Positions 33,187 to 42,958 are shown, counted from the first letter of the stretch. The stretch is DNA of 64,000 nt from DASTCZ01 sp963704455 (GCA_963704455.1 OY969905.1:372001-436000), one strand, 5' to 3'. Notes: a model not told the origin generated them from the sequence alone. A program made the numbers and translations.

Positions 33187-33991
33187 GTCGGGGAAGCCGC
33201 TTTCGGGGCGGCGAATCGTGGTCACGCGCGCGGCGGAGCAGTCGCGCGCTCTGACGGCGCGGCTTGCCGAGTTGGGCGCGACGGTCATCTCGTTGCCGGC
33301 GATTGCATTTGCGGAACCTCTCGACAACGCGCCTCTTGATGCCGCAATTGGGGTGCTGCAAACATTTCAATGGCTCCTTTTTACCAGCGCAAATGCAGCA
33401 CACTTTTTTGCGCGGCGGTGCCGGGCGCGGGGTGTTGAGCCGAGAACAATTCAGTCCGGAGCGCAGCCATTGTTTGTTGCAGCAGTTGGTCCGGCAACTT
33501 CGGAAGCAGCGGCGGCGGAAGGATTCATGGTCGGCCACATGGCCGAGGAGTTCCAGGGCGTGGAGCTGGCGCGCGAATTGGGCGCAGAATTATTTGGCAA
33601 GAAGGTGCTGCTGCCTCGAAGCGACCAGGCGAGCGAAGATTTGCCCGCGGCCCTGCGCCAGGCCGGAGCGTATGTGACGGATGTGATTGCCTACCGCACC
33701 GTGAGTTGTGATGTGGCGTCGCCCGAAACGGTTTCGGCGATTCGCAGCGGAGCGGCCGATGTGGTTTCGTTCTTTAGCACCTCGGCGTTTCATTCACTGG
33801 CGGAAAAGATCGGTCTGGAAACACTCCGCCGCGCGCCGATTGCGGCCATCGGGCCTGTCACCGCGGCGGCGATTCGCAAAGCAGGACTGCCCGTGGCCAT
33901 CGAAGCGCCGCAACCCACAAGCGAATCATTTGTAGCTGCGCTGTTGGACTATTTTTCGGTACGATGTGTGCCGGGGACAATCACGCCATGA
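33161..33991 (+). CDS. hemD: Uroporphyrinogen III synthase
   Basis: The product is about 276 residues. RRIVVTRAAEQSRALTARLA, then WLLFTSANAAHFFARRCRAR, VGPATSEAAAAEGF, VLLPRSDQASEDLPAALRQA and VVSFFSTSAFHSLAEKI match the two-lobed HemD family. It closes and isomerises hydroxymethylbilane. The start is uncertain: ATG 33161 directly abuts GGGGAGGA, so TTG 33164 or TTG 33149 are possible. All overlap the hemC 3' end, giving tight coupling. Confidence 0.92.
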   Translation: MLPAHPEAESGKPLSGRRIVVTRAAEQSRALTARLAELGATVISLPAIAFAEPLDNAPLDAAIGVLQTFQWLLFTSANAAHFFARRCRARGVEPRTIQSGAQPLFVAAVGPATSEAAAAEGFMVGHMAEEFQGVELARELGAELFGKKVLLPRSDQASEDLPAALRQAGAYVTDVIAYRTVSCDVASPETVSAIRSGAADVVSFFSTSAFHSLAEKIGLETLRRAPIAAIGPVTAAAIRKAGLPVAIEAPQPTSESFVAALLDYFSVRCVPGTITP

Positions 33992-34965
33992 GCTTTCCAC
34001 AACATCGCCCTCGCCGGTTGCGCCGCAATGAATTGATGCGAGGACTTGTGCGCGAAACGCAGGTTTCGGCGCACGGGCTCATCTATCCCATGTTCGTATG
34101 CCCGGGGACGAACGTGCGCAACGAAGTCAGTTCCATGCCTGGCATTTTTCAGCAATCAGTGGACAAGTTTCTCGAAGAGTGCCGCGAGGTGGAACAGCTC
34201 GGCGTGCCCGCGATAATTTTGTTTGGCCTGCCCGCGAAGAAAGACGAGCGCGGTTCCGAAGCGCTTGCGGTTGATGGCGGAGTGCAGCGGGCGATAGAAG
34301 CGGTTCGCAAAGCGGGGCTGAAATTATTGGTGCTGACCGATGTCTGTTTGTGCGAATACACAAGTCATGGGCATTGCGGCGTCATTAAAGATAATGACGT
34401 ACAAAATGATGCGACGGTTGAAATTCTTGCGGCGGAAGCGCTTTCGCACGCGCGCGCGGGCGCGGACATTGTGGCGCCATCGGACATGATGGATGGGCGA
34501 GTTGGCGCGATCCGCAAAACGCTGGATCAGAACGGCTTCGAGAACGTCGCAATACTTGCTTACGCCGCGAAATATTGCTCGGGCTTTTACGGGCCATTTC
34601 GCGAAGCGGCGCAATCGGCGCCGCAATTCGGCGACCGGCGGAGCTATCAGATGGATCCCGCGAACGCGCGCGAAGCGCTGCGCGAAGTGGCGCTCGATCT
34701 GGATGAGGGCGCGGACATCGTAATGGTGAAGCCCGCTCTTGCTTACCTCGACGTGGTTCGCATGGTACGCGACAGGTTTGACGTGCCGGTGGCGGCATAC
34801 AACGTGAGCGGCGAATACGCGATGGTGAAGGCTGCGGCGCGGAACGGCTGGATTGACGAGCAGCGCGTGACTCTCGAGATTTTCACTGCGATTCAGCGCG
34901 CGGGCGCGAGCATGGTGCTTACGTATCATGCAAAAGATCTCGCGCGGTGGTTGAAGCATTGCTAG
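33988..34965 (+). CDS. hemB: Delta-aminolevulinic acid dehydratase (porphobilinogen synthase)
   Basis: The 325-residue product is chosen from ATG 33988, whose ATGA overlap with the hemD stop is typical of coupled genes; an upstream ATG at 33964 is also open. DVCLCEYTSHGHCGVI has the three metal-ligand cysteines of the zinc-dependent type. ILAYAAKYCSGFYGPFREAA and IVMVKPALAYLDVVR carry the two active-site lysines. It condenses two aminolevulinates to porphobilinogen. Confidence 0.96.
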   Translation: MSFPQHRPRRLRRNELMRGLVRETQVSAHGLIYPMFVCPGTNVRNEVSSMPGIFQQSVDKFLEECREVEQLGVPAIILFGLPAKKDERGSEALAVDGGVQRAIEAVRKAGLKLLVLTDVCLCEYTSHGHCGVIKDNDVQNDATVEILAAEALSHARAGADIVAPSDMMDGRVGAIRKTLDQNGFENVAILAYAAKYCSGFYGPFREAAQSAPQFGDRRSYQMDPANAREALREVALDLDEGADIVMVKPALAYLDVVRMVRDRFDVPVAAYNVSGEYAMVKAAARNGWIDEQRVTLEIFTAIQRAGASMVLTYHAKDLARWLKHC

Positions 34966-34993
34966 ACAGTATCGGAACGCACCTCCCACCCTT

Positions 34994-36304
34994 ATGACTC
35001 GCGAGCGACCCCGTTCCCAGGAAATATTTCGGCGCGGAGAGAAGCGCCTCGTCGGCGGCGTGAACAGTCCCGTGCGCGCGTTTCGCGCTGTGGGCGGCGC
35101 ACCATTTGTGGCAGCGCGCGGCGAAGGCGCTCGCGTGTGGGACGCGGATGGGAACGCATACCTCGATTACGTGTGCTCATGGGGCGCGCTGATTTTGGGG
35201 CACGCGAACCCGGCGATTGCCGCAGCCGTGGCGGACCAGGCGAAGAGGGGCACGAGCTTTGGCGTCACGACGGAATTGGAAATCGAGCTTGCGGAGCGAA
35301 TCGCTGCGGCGATGCCAAGCATTGAGAAGGTCCGCTTTGTCAGCTCCGGGACGGAAGCGACGATGAGCGCGGTGCGGCTGGCGCGCGGATTCACGGGGCG
35401 CGACCTCCTGCTGAAATTCGAGGGCTGCTATCACGGCCACTCGGATGGATTTCTTTCGCAGGCGGGTTCGGGTCTCGCAACGTTGGGGATTTCCGCGAGC
35501 CCCGGAGTTCCCGATGCAATCGCAGCTCTAACTGTGAATGTGCCGTACAACGATGTCGCAGCAGTCGAGAAGGCGTTTCAAACACATCGCGGGAAGATTG
35601 CGGCCGTGATTGCCGAGCCCGTTGCGGCGAACATGGGCGTGGTGCTGCCGGCACAGGATTTTCTGGAATCGCTGCGGGAAATTACGCTGCGCGAAGGAGC
35701 GCTGCTGATTTTCGATGAAGTGATTACAGGTTTCAGGCTGGCCTTCGGCGGAGCGCAGGCGCATTACAGGATTACGCCGGACCTTACCACGCTTGGGAAA
35801 ATTATCGGCGGCGGATTGCCGGTGGCGGCGTATGGCGGGCGGCGCGAAATCATGGACCGCCTCGCGCCGGTTGGGGACGTCTATCAGGCGGGAACGCTTT
35901 CGGGGAATCCACTGGCGATGCGCGCGGGGATTGAGACGCTCAAAATATTGCAAACGCCGAAATTCTATGAACAACTCGATTTGCGCGCCGGGCGCCTGGC
36001 GGCAGCGCTGCGCAGGGAACTGGCGGCGAGCGGCGTCGAAGGGCAGGTGCAGGCGGTTGGGTCGCTGATGACATTATTTTTCACGTCGCATAAGATTCAG
36101 GATTATTTTGGCGCGAAGAAATCGGATACCGCGCGATTCGGGGCGTTTTTCCGAGCGATGCTCGATCGTGGCATATTACTGGCGCCGTCCCAATTTGAAG
36201 CGCTCTTTGTTTCGGCGGCGCATACCGAAGCCGATGTGGACGCGACGGTGCAAGCGGCGCGGGAGAGTTTGCACACGATTGCTTCCGCGGCACACGGAAG
36301 TTAG
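34994..36304 (+). CDS. hemL: Glutamate-1-semialdehyde 2,1-aminomutase
   Basis: The 436-residue class III PLP enzyme has VGGVNSPVRAFRAVGGAPFV, VRFVSSGTEATMSAVRLARG, FEGCYHGHSDGFLSQAGSG, LLIFDEVITGFRLAFGGAQA, and TTLGKIIGGGLPVAAYGGRR with the PLP lysine. It produces 5-aminolevulinate. It lies 28 bp after hemB and completes hemA-C-D-B-L. The ordering within the operon differs from the reaction order. Confidence 0.96.
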   Translation: MTRERPRSQEIFRRGEKRLVGGVNSPVRAFRAVGGAPFVAARGEGARVWDADGNAYLDYVCSWGALILGHANPAIAAAVADQAKRGTSFGVTTELEIELAERIAAAMPSIEKVRFVSSGTEATMSAVRLARGFTGRDLLLKFEGCYHGHSDGFLSQAGSGLATLGISASPGVPDAIAALTVNVPYNDVAAVEKAFQTHRGKIAAVIAEPVAANMGVVLPAQDFLESLREITLREGALLIFDEVITGFRLAFGGAQAHYRITPDLTTLGKIIGGGLPVAAYGGRREIMDRLAPVGDVYQAGTLSGNPLAMRAGIETLKILQTPKFYEQLDLRAGRLAAALRRELAASGVEGQVQAVGSLMTLFFTSHKIQDYFGAKKSDTARFGAFFRAMLDRGILLAPSQFEALFVSAAHTEADVDATVQAARESLHTIASAAHGS

Positions 36305-36405
36305 GCACCAATTTCACTCCGGCCAAACACGCAATTCTCCGAGTCCTTGCTTTTGACTTGACGCTGTGGTTACATCCCGGCGCTGCTGCACGGCCGGAGG
36401 CGTTC

Positions 36406-37254
36406 TTGGCTCTTTCCGAAACGGGTCCTCTTTCCCTTGGCGAGATTCTCGACCGAATGTTCGCGGTGTATCGCCGCAATTTCCTTCTACTTGTCCTGAT
36501 GTACGGGCTTCCGATCATATTTGCGATCCCCATAGTTGGTGTGGTGTTCGTTGACCTTATTAAGAGCATCAATCCCGCCGATGTTGAGCAGACGGCGAAT
36601 TCATTCCAATCAGCGTTAGGCATGTTTTTTTTGTTGTTTGTACTGATGTGGGTCGTGTCTGTTCTTGCTTGGCTCGCGACCACATCCGCCGTGTGGGAAA
36701 TTCAAATGGGGGGGAAGCCGACGATTCGGTCGTCCTACGCGAAGGCGTGGAAGCGGCTTGGGATAGGGTTGGTGTCCGGTTTTCTGGGAATGATCGCCTT
36801 TTTCCTAGGATACATTTTCTTCATAATTCCTGGAATTCTGGTCGCTCTTGGCATCTCATTGACACCCTCAATACTCGCAGTGGAAAGGCTTGGGCCGATC
36901 GCCTCAATCCAGAGAAGTTGGTCGCTTTCAAACGGCTATCGCTGGCGTATCTTTGTGTCCGCGCTGATTTGTTACTTTATGACGGCGGCAATGGGATACG
37001 GCGTCATGATCCCCGCCATGATTGTGCTTCCGAATATGGTTACCGGTGGCGGAACAATTCACATGTGGATATTGATTGTATTTGGCGTGGCTTACGCACT
37101 GGCGATCATGCTGCCCGCCCCGCTTCTCGCTATTGCACTTTGCTTGATTTACTATGACGCGCGGGTTCGCAAGGAAGGTTTTGATCTGCAAAGGATGATT
37201 GATTCGCTGGCGCAACCCGCGCCCGGCGCCGCGCAAGCGCCGCTGGCTGGTTAA
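36406..37254 (+). CDS. Multi-pass membrane protein, paralogue A
   Basis: The product is about 282 residues from TTG 36406, which follows GGAGG (36396-36400) at good spacing. The frame is open to 36358, but that start has no ribosome-binding site and the extra residues lack similarity to the paralogue. It opens with GPLSLGEILDRMFAVYRRNF, nearly the same as the next gene (MSLSELLDRTFTLYRSNF), followed by about six membrane segments. This resembles the glycerophosphoryl diester phosphodiesterase membrane-domain/YciC-like group. The biochemical role is unknown. It is the first gene of the MoxR-module series. Confidence 0.75.
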   Translation: MALSETGPLSLGEILDRMFAVYRRNFLLLVLMYGLPIIFAIPIVGVVFVDLIKSINPADVEQTANSFQSALGMFFLLFVLMWVVSVLAWLATTSAVWEIQMGGKPTIRSSYAKAWKRLGIGLVSGFLGMIAFFLGYIFFIIPGILVALGISLTPSILAVERLGPIASIQRSWSLSNGYRWRIFVSALICYFMTAAMGYGVMIPAMIVLPNMVTGGGTIHMWILIVFGVAYALAIMLPAPLLAIALCLIYYDARVRKEGFDLQRMIDSLAQPAPGAAQAPLAG

Positions 37255-37275
37255 GAGGAGTCGGGTGGTTCAAGC

Positions 37276-38274
37276 ATGAGCAACAGCCCAGGCGTTCCGT
37301 TCGAGCTAAAGCCGATGAGTCTTTCGGAACTGCTCGACCGCACGTTTACTCTCTATCGCAGCAACTTCTGGCTATTTTGCGGACTCATGGCGATGCCACA
37401 GGTGGTCATCGCCGCGATATCAATCGCATTTTATTTCAATCCCTCGACGCGCACGATCCCGAATGTGCAGCCGAATCCCTCAGACCCTTTCGCACCATTG
37501 GAGGCTCTCGCGCCCATTTTGCTTGCCACTCTTATTTTATCGGTCTTGATCACCATCGTTTATGCAGTGGCGGTGAGCGCGGTTACGTTCGCGGTTTCCG
37601 GGCTTTGCCTGGGGCGGCCGGTGTCCATCCGCAAATCTTATGCGATGCTTCTGAAAAGGTTTTTTGGCCTGCTTGGATTAATCCTGATACTTCTCTTTAT
37701 CGGATTTGTATTCTTACTCGCAGGGTTTCTGGCCGGGACGATTGTTGGTGGCATAGTGGGCGCGCTATTGAATTTTGTCACTCCCATCCTGGGAGGTCTG
37801 TTCATCTTCCTCGCGATGGCCGTCGGGTTTGTGTTGGGCTTTTGGCTGATCATGCGATTCGCCGTGTCCATTCCGGTTTTCTTGCTGGAGGGGCGCGGAG
37901 TATTCGATTCGCTGGCGCGGAGCGGGGTCCTGACAAAAGGGCACCGGTGGCGGATTTTGGTCGCAACGCTGGTAATGACAGCTATTGTTTTTGTGATTCG
38001 ACTTCTTTTTCTGCTGCCGTTTACAATTTCCGGTTTGATGTATCCCTCGCGAGTCCTCATACCGTTGTGGCAGCAAGCAGGGATGAGTATCGCAGGAGCA
38101 CTTTCAGGCACTCTCGTAGGGTCGCTCCTCACAATCATGGTTGTCCTGATTTATTACGATGTGCGCATTCGGAAGGAAGCATTCGATCTCGAAGCGATGA
38201 TGGCGGCCCTCGGCCAACCCGGAGTCGCGCCCGCTCCATCGAGTGCGCCTCTACCTCCACAGCAGGCGCTTTAA
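37276..38274 (+). CDS. Multi-pass membrane protein, paralogue B
   Basis: The 332-residue product has about six membrane segments and is homologous along its length to the protein just upstream: SLSELLDRTFTLYRSNFWLF at the start, RSGVLTKGHRWRILVATLVM after the third or fourth helix, and YYDVRIRKEAFDLEAMMAAL at the end, matching YYDARVRKEGFDLQRMIDSL. It is a clear tandem duplication. The function is unknown; the conserved cytoplasmic YYDxRxRKExFD tail may bind a partner such as a MoxR ATPase. It starts 21 bp after paralogue A; the DUF4129 gene follows after 3 bp. Confidence 0.78.
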   Translation: MSNSPGVPFELKPMSLSELLDRTFTLYRSNFWLFCGLMAMPQVVIAAISIAFYFNPSTRTIPNVQPNPSDPFAPLEALAPILLATLILSVLITIVYAVAVSAVTFAVSGLCLGRPVSIRKSYAMLLKRFFGLLGLILILLFIGFVFLLAGFLAGTIVGGIVGALLNFVTPILGGLFIFLAMAVGFVLGFWLIMRFAVSIPVFLLEGRGVFDSLARSGVLTKGHRWRILVATLVMTAIVFVIRLLFLLPFTISGLMYPSRVLIPLWQQAGMSIAGALSGTLVGSLLTIMVVLIYYDVRIRKEAFDLEAMMAALGQPGVAPAPSSAPLPPQQAL

Positions 38275-38277
38275 GGG

Positions 38278-39450
38278 ATGCGCGAAGTGACCTTGGAATC
38301 GGCTTGGCGATTCGCCACCCGCCTGCAAGAATGTTTCTCCGAAATGACTTTTGCGGGAAAAATCGCGCGCTATTCCAAACCGGTTCACGTCCTTCACCGG
38401 CGGATTTGCATCTCCTGTTTAGCGGCGGTGCTGCTCTGTTTTATTTCCCCGGGCCTGCGCGCCTCAAATGAATCCAGCACAAATGATCCAACTTTGACGG
38501 TCGCCCAGTACGAGGCGGAACTTGACCGCCTTTCTTCCGCGGTATCGAGGCTGGCCGACCACCCGGATGAGATCCGCGCATTGCGGGAATCGCTTCCTTC
38601 AGGCTGGGTTGTGGCGGCCGAAGGCGCGCAATTTGAGATTTCGTGCGAGTGGATTGTGGGTTCGCTGAAGGACATGGAAGAAAATCTCACCGAGCGCAAG
38701 AAGCGCTCCGCGGAACTAGCAGGGCAGATTCGGAAGATGCGCAGCGAAGCGGAAAAAGTGTCGGGAACCGCCCAGTCCGTGGACGAAGCGAGTGCGCGGG
38801 GGAAGCTGCAACAAATTCTCAGCGGCCGCGAGTATCAAAGCGTGAGAAGTCAAAGCTGGCTCGGCCGAATGGTGGATCAGGTTGAGAGATGGATTGATTG
38901 GATACTAGAACATACAGTTGGGCGTCTCGTAGAGAGTGGACCGGCGAGAACACTCATTTTCTGGATGCTCGTCATCGGCGTGTTCTTAATTATTGCCGTT
39001 TGGGTTGTGCGCATCCTCATGCGGATGGCGCGTTCCGAGTCGTTGCGCGTGGAGGGTGTGTTCCCGCCGGGAAAGAACTGGCGCGACTGGGCGCACCAGG
39101 CGCTTTCCGAAGCGCGACATGGCGACTACCGCTCGGCATTGCATTCCGCTTATTGGGCTGGTGTGTACAAGCTGGGGGATTTGGGGGCCTGGCAGATTGA
39201 TAGCGCTCGAACGCCGCGCGAGTACTTGGGGCTTCTCACAAATTATCCCACGTCAATAATGTCGTTTCCCGCGCCGGAGAGTCACCCGACTGTGGGCCGC
39301 CTAGCAGCGCTTACTTCATTGACCCGCAGCATGGAAGCTGCCTGGTATGGATATCTGCCTGCGACGGAAAAGGATTTTGAAGCAGCCATCGAGAATTTGG
39401 AGACTCTCGGATGCAAATTGGGCTCGACCGCGCAGACCGCAAACTCCTGA
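38278..39450 (+). CDS. DUF4129 membrane protein
   Basis: The 390-residue product has a signal/membrane segment (about residues 40-60), an external helical part with a long coiled coil (about 120-185, Lys/Glu/Arg-rich), a second membrane helix (about 220-242) and a cytoplasmic C-terminal DUF4129 domain: HQALSEARHGDYRSALHSAY, then WAGVYKLGDLGAWQID and RTPREYLGLL. DUF4129 proteins accompany MoxR/DUF58 genes; their biochemistry is not known. The N-terminal 22 residues may be artefactual (ATG 38344 is an alternative). Its 3' end overlaps the DUF4350 gene by 40 bp. Confidence 0.82.
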   Translation: MREVTLESAWRFATRLQECFSEMTFAGKIARYSKPVHVLHRRICISCLAAVLLCFISPGLRASNESSTNDPTLTVAQYEAELDRLSSAVSRLADHPDEIRALRESLPSGWVVAAEGAQFEISCEWIVGSLKDMEENLTERKKRSAELAGQIRKMRSEAEKVSGTAQSVDEASARGKLQQILSGREYQSVRSQSWLGRMVDQVERWIDWILEHTVGRLVESGPARTLIFWMLVIGVFLIIAVWVVRILMRMARSESLRVEGVFPPGKNWRDWAHQALSEARHGDYRSALHSAYWAGVYKLGDLGAWQIDSARTPREYLGLLTNYPTSIMSFPAPESHPTVGRLAALTSLTRSMEAAWYGYLPATEKDFEAAIENLETLGCKLGSTAQTANS

Positions 39451-40610
39451 TTGTCGCGTTTGCTCTCATGGTGCTGCTGGTGGCCGCCACGGCGATGATA
39501 GCGCCGCCTACGGCATCTCCAGCGCCATCGGCGTCAAGTTTTTCGCCGGGTTCCTCAGGAGCCAAGGCGACATTCCAATTGCTTGGTGAATTGGGCTATC
39601 CGGTCGAGCGGTGGACTCAACCCCTTGAGGAGTTGCCGGAATACCGTGCGGGAGCGGTCCTGATTCTCGCCGACCCGATCGCCGGAGAGCCCGGCATCGA
39701 AGAACGCGACAGTCTGATGCGTTTTGTGCGGCGGGGAGGCCGGCTGCTCTTCGCCGGAAGTTATGCCTACCCCTTCCTGCCGGAATCGTATTCGGATCTC
39801 GTAAAACCGTGGGAAGCTGTTGAGCGCGTGTATCCATCGGTCGCGGTGAGTCCGATCACGCGCGGCACTCCGCAAATTACGATGGCGTCCAGCGTCCACT
39901 TGTCTGGCTCAATCGGGGATGAGATTCCGCTTTACGCGCGCGGGTCCGACGCAGTTGTGGTGACATTTCCTGTTGGCGAGGGCCGTGTGATTTGGTGGGC
40001 GAGCTCGATGCCGCTCACAAACGCGGGCATCAGCAAGACGGGGAATCTGAACCTTTTGCTGAATTCGCTGGGAGCGCCAGGAAACGGTCCCGTTTTGTGG
40101 GATGAGTATTACCACGGCGAGCGCCGCGGCCTAACCGGTTACCTGGCCGGGACGCCTGCGCCGTGGATGCTGCTCCAGGCTGGCGTGATTTATTTGTTCC
40201 TCCTACTTGCATTTGGCAGGCGCACAGGGCCGCTTCGAATGCCCACAGTGGAGTCGCGGTTATCGCCGCTTGAATTTGTGGAGACGCTTGGGGCCCTTTA
40301 TAAATCCGCTGGCGCAGCTTCCGGCGCTGTGGAAACGGTTTGGCAGAGATTTCGATACCTGGTGTGCACGCGGCTGGGATTGTCTCCCACCGCTCCGATC
40401 CGACAGATATTTGATTCCGCGCGCGAGCGCCTGGGCTGGCACGAGCCGGGGCTTTTCGAGACTCTACAGCGCGCCGAGCGGGGCGCGCGTGACTCCAGCA
40501 TCAACAATCAGGAAGCGTTGAAAATTGTGGATTCGCTCGAGCACTATGCGGGGCTTTTGAATTTGAACAGAGGACGAACCGAGGAGAAAAGATCATGGCA
40601 GACCAGGTAG
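39411..40610 (+). CDS. DUF4350 membrane protein
   Basis: The 399-residue product has a membrane helix at residues 10-32, then a DUF4350 domain (about 45-230) that looks like a GATase-like Rossmann fold: FQLLGELGYPVERWTQPLEE, AGAVLILADPI, RDSLMRFVRRGGRLLFAGSY and GEGRVIWWASSMPLTNAGIS. A second membrane helix follows (about 252-270) and then a cytoplasmic tail of about 125 residues with LSPLEFVETLGALYKSAGAA. It is embedded between DUF4129 and MoxR with overlaps of 40 and 16 bp, so it belongs to the same complex by context. Confidence 0.8.
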   Translation: MQIGLDRADRKLLIVAFALMVLLVAATAMIAPPTASPAPSASSFSPGSSGAKATFQLLGELGYPVERWTQPLEELPEYRAGAVLILADPIAGEPGIEERDSLMRFVRRGGRLLFAGSYAYPFLPESYSDLVKPWEAVERVYPSVAVSPITRGTPQITMASSVHLSGSIGDEIPLYARGSDAVVVTFPVGEGRVIWWASSMPLTNAGISKTGNLNLLLNSLGAPGNGPVLWDEYYHGERRGLTGYLAGTPAPWMLLQAGVIYLFLLLAFGRRTGPLRMPTVESRLSPLEFVETLGALYKSAGAASGAVETVWQRFRYLVCTRLGLSPTAPIRQIFDSARERLGWHEPGLFETLQRAERGARDSSINNQEALKIVDSLEHYAGLLNLNRGRTEEKRSWQTR

Positions 40611-41545
40611 CACGCGTCGCAGAGCACGTACGCACGCAGCTCGGCAAGGCCATCGTGGGGCAGCGCGCGCCGCTCGACCAATTATTGCTGGTGTTGCTTT
40701 GCGGCGGACACGCACTTGTAGAAGGCGTACCGGGCCTGGCCAAGACGCTGGCCGTGAAGGTGCTGGCACTCATTGGGCGGCTTGATTTCCGCCGCGTACA
40801 ATGCACGCCCGACTTGATGCCCGCGGACATCCTTGGCACAACGATTTTCAATCCTCAGGCGGGAACGTTTTCGCTGCACAAAGGGCCCATCTTCACGGAT
40901 TTGCTGCTGGTGGACGAAATTAACCGGACTCCTCCGCGGACTCAGTCGGCGCTGCTGGAAGCGATGGAGGAGCGGCAGGTGACGCTCGACGGAAACACGC
41001 AACCGCTTTCGCAATTCTTCACGGTATTTGCGACGCAGAACCCGATTGAATTTGAGGGCACTTATCCGCTGCCGGAGGCGCAGCTCGACCGGTTCCTGCT
41101 GAAGATCCGGATTGGTTATCCGGATGCCGCCGAGGAATCGGAAATCCTGCGGCATTTTCAGGAAGGGTTCGATCCGCGTAGCTTGGACCGCGTGGGAATA
41201 GAGGCGTTGCCGGCGGGGTGGCTTTCCGCCGCCCGCGCGGAAGTGGCGGCTGTGCGCGTTGAGCCCGCGCTCTTTCAATATGTAACCACAATCGTGCGCC
41301 GCTCGCGCGATTGGCCGTCGCTCAGCCTCGGCGCAAGCCCGCGCGGCGCCGTGAACCTCTTGCTTGCGGCCAAGGCTTCTGCCGCGCTTGAAGGACGCGA
41401 TTTCCTAATTCCCGATGACGTAAAGGTGGCCGCTCCCGCTGTGTTGCGGCACCGCATCCTATTGAAGCCGGAAGCCGACCTGGAAGGCATGAACTCGGAC
41501 CTTGTGATTGCAGACCTGCTCGCCTCAGTGGAAGTGCCGAAGTAG
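40595..41545 (+). CDS. MoxR family AAA+ ATPase
   Basis: The 316-residue product has Walker A GVPGLAKT (44-51), Walker B TDLLLVDEINRTPPRTQSAL (about 106-125) and sensor 1 FTVFATQNPIEFEGTYPLPE, followed by QLDRFLLKIRIGYP. It is full length. MoxR ATPases act as chaperones for assembling or activating complexes, usually with a DUF58 or VWA partner. Here it overlaps DUF4350 upstream and lies 9 bp before the DUF58 gene. It is distinct from the more distant AAA+/VWA pair at 19-22 kb. Confidence 0.95.
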   Translation: MADQVARVAEHVRTQLGKAIVGQRAPLDQLLLVLLCGGHALVEGVPGLAKTLAVKVLALIGRLDFRRVQCTPDLMPADILGTTIFNPQAGTFSLHKGPIFTDLLLVDEINRTPPRTQSALLEAMEERQVTLDGNTQPLSQFFTVFATQNPIEFEGTYPLPEAQLDRFLLKIRIGYPDAAEESEILRHFQEGFDPRSLDRVGIEALPAGWLSAARAEVAAVRVEPALFQYVTTIVRRSRDWPSLSLGASPRGAVNLLLAAKASAALEGRDFLIPDDVKVAAPAVLRHRILLKPEADLEGMNSDLVIADLLASVEVPK

Positions 41546-41554
41546 GCGGCACGA

Positions 41555-42958
41555 ATGAGCGCCACTGCTCCATCCCGGCTTTCCGGTCCCGCGCGGCTCA
41601 TTCCGCCGGACATATCCGCAACCGCAATTCGTTGGGGCGGGCTGCCATTTGGATTTGGGCAGCGATTTTTCATGCTGCTTCTACTTGGGCTTGTGTTTCT
41701 CGCGCCTGCGTGGTGGGAGCACCGCTTTGCTTACTTGCTGCTGGCGTGGGATGCGTTCGTCGTTGTTTTGTGGATTGTGGATTTAGTGTCGCTGCCGAGC
41801 CCGCAATTCCTAAGTGTCTCACGCGTGTGGCATACACCGGCCGCATTCGAAACGCAGAGCCGGGTCGGGCTCGTTGTCCGCAATAGCGGGCGCCGGGCTG
41901 TGCACGCGCGCTTGGTGGATGACGCGCCGCAATCATTTCGGCCTGCACCTCCGGACGTGGAAGTTTTTGCTGCGCCGCGAAAGGGGGGGGTGGCAGAGTA
42001 TCCAATCCTGCCGAAAGAACGCGGCGACGCACAATTTGGAAAGGTGTACGTGAGATGCCAAAGTGTTTTGCGCATCGCGGAGCGTTGGTCCACCGCGGAT
42101 CTCACTCAAAGAGTTCGCGTTTACCCAAATCTTGAGCTAGCGAAGCAGGCAGCCTTGTTTTTGATTCGAAGCCGGCAAACCCAAATGGAGCGCCGCTTGA
42201 AAAGGCAGCGAGGCCGCGGGCGCGAATTTGAAACCCTGCGCGAATTTCGAGCGGGGGACGAGTACCGCGATATTTGCTGGACTGCAACGGCGCGCCGGGG
42301 CCATCCGGTTACGAAGATTTATCAGGTCGAGCGCAGCCAGACGGTATGGATCGTGCTCGACGCGGGCCGCCTCTTGCGCGCCCGTGTAGATGGCCCAAGC
42401 AAGCTCGACTATGCAGTGAATGCGGGCTTGAGCCTCGCGCACGTTGCGCTGCTTTCAGGCGACACCGTGGGGCTGCTGGCGTACGGGCGGCGCATCCAGC
42501 AGCGGATGCCGCCTGGGCGCGGGGCGGCGCATTTGCGACTGCTGGTGGAGAGCCTCTCGCTCGTCCACTCGGAATGGAGCGAGGCCGACCACTTGCGAGC
42601 GACGGACACTTTTCTCACTTCACAGAAGCGGCGGAGTCTCGTCGTGTGGTTGACGGATTTGGCTGAGACGCCCGCGACTCCGGATGTGATTGAGGGAGTG
42701 ATGCAGATTGCTTCGCGGCATCTGGTGCTGTTTGGAGTGATTAGCCAGCCGGAATTGAATGCGCTTGGGCGGAAGGCGCCGGAAAATATCGCGGAGATGT
42801 ATGAACATGCCGCGGCCATCGAGATGATTCACAGACGCGAGCTTCTGCTGCGCCGCTTGCGCCAGCAAGGCGTGATGGCACTGGAGATTCCTCCCGGCGG
42901 GCTCGCGACGGAAATTGTGAATCGGTATCTCGAAATTAAGGAAAGAAGCTTGTTGTAG
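41555..42958 (+). CDS. DUF58 domain protein (MoxR partner)
   Basis: The 467-residue product has two N-terminal membrane segments (about residues 30-70), a beta-rich external-type segment, and the DUF58 core GREFETLREFRAGDEYRDIC then WTATARRGHPVTKIYQVERS near residues 228-267. A VWA-like half (VWIVLDAGRLLRARVDG, DTVGLLAYGRRIQQRMPPGR) follows in which the MIDAS Ser residues are not evident (DAGRL rather than DxSxS). DUF58 proteins are the standard partners of MoxR. Confidence 0.9.
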   Translation: MSATAPSRLSGPARLIPPDISATAIRWGGLPFGFGQRFFMLLLLGLVFLAPAWWEHRFAYLLLAWDAFVVVLWIVDLVSLPSPQFLSVSRVWHTPAAFETQSRVGLVVRNSGRRAVHARLVDDAPQSFRPAPPDVEVFAAPRKGGVAEYPILPKERGDAQFGKVYVRCQSVLRIAERWSTADLTQRVRVYPNLELAKQAALFLIRSRQTQMERRLKRQRGRGREFETLREFRAGDEYRDICWTATARRGHPVTKIYQVERSQTVWIVLDAGRLLRARVDGPSKLDYAVNAGLSLAHVALLSGDTVGLLAYGRRIQQRMPPGRGAAHLRLLVESLSLVHSEWSEADHLRATDTFLTSQKRRSLVVWLTDLAETPATPDVIEGVMQIASRHLVLFGVISQPELNALGRKAPENIAEMYEHAAAIEMIHRRELLLRRLRQQGVMALEIPPGGLATEIVNRYLEIKERSLL

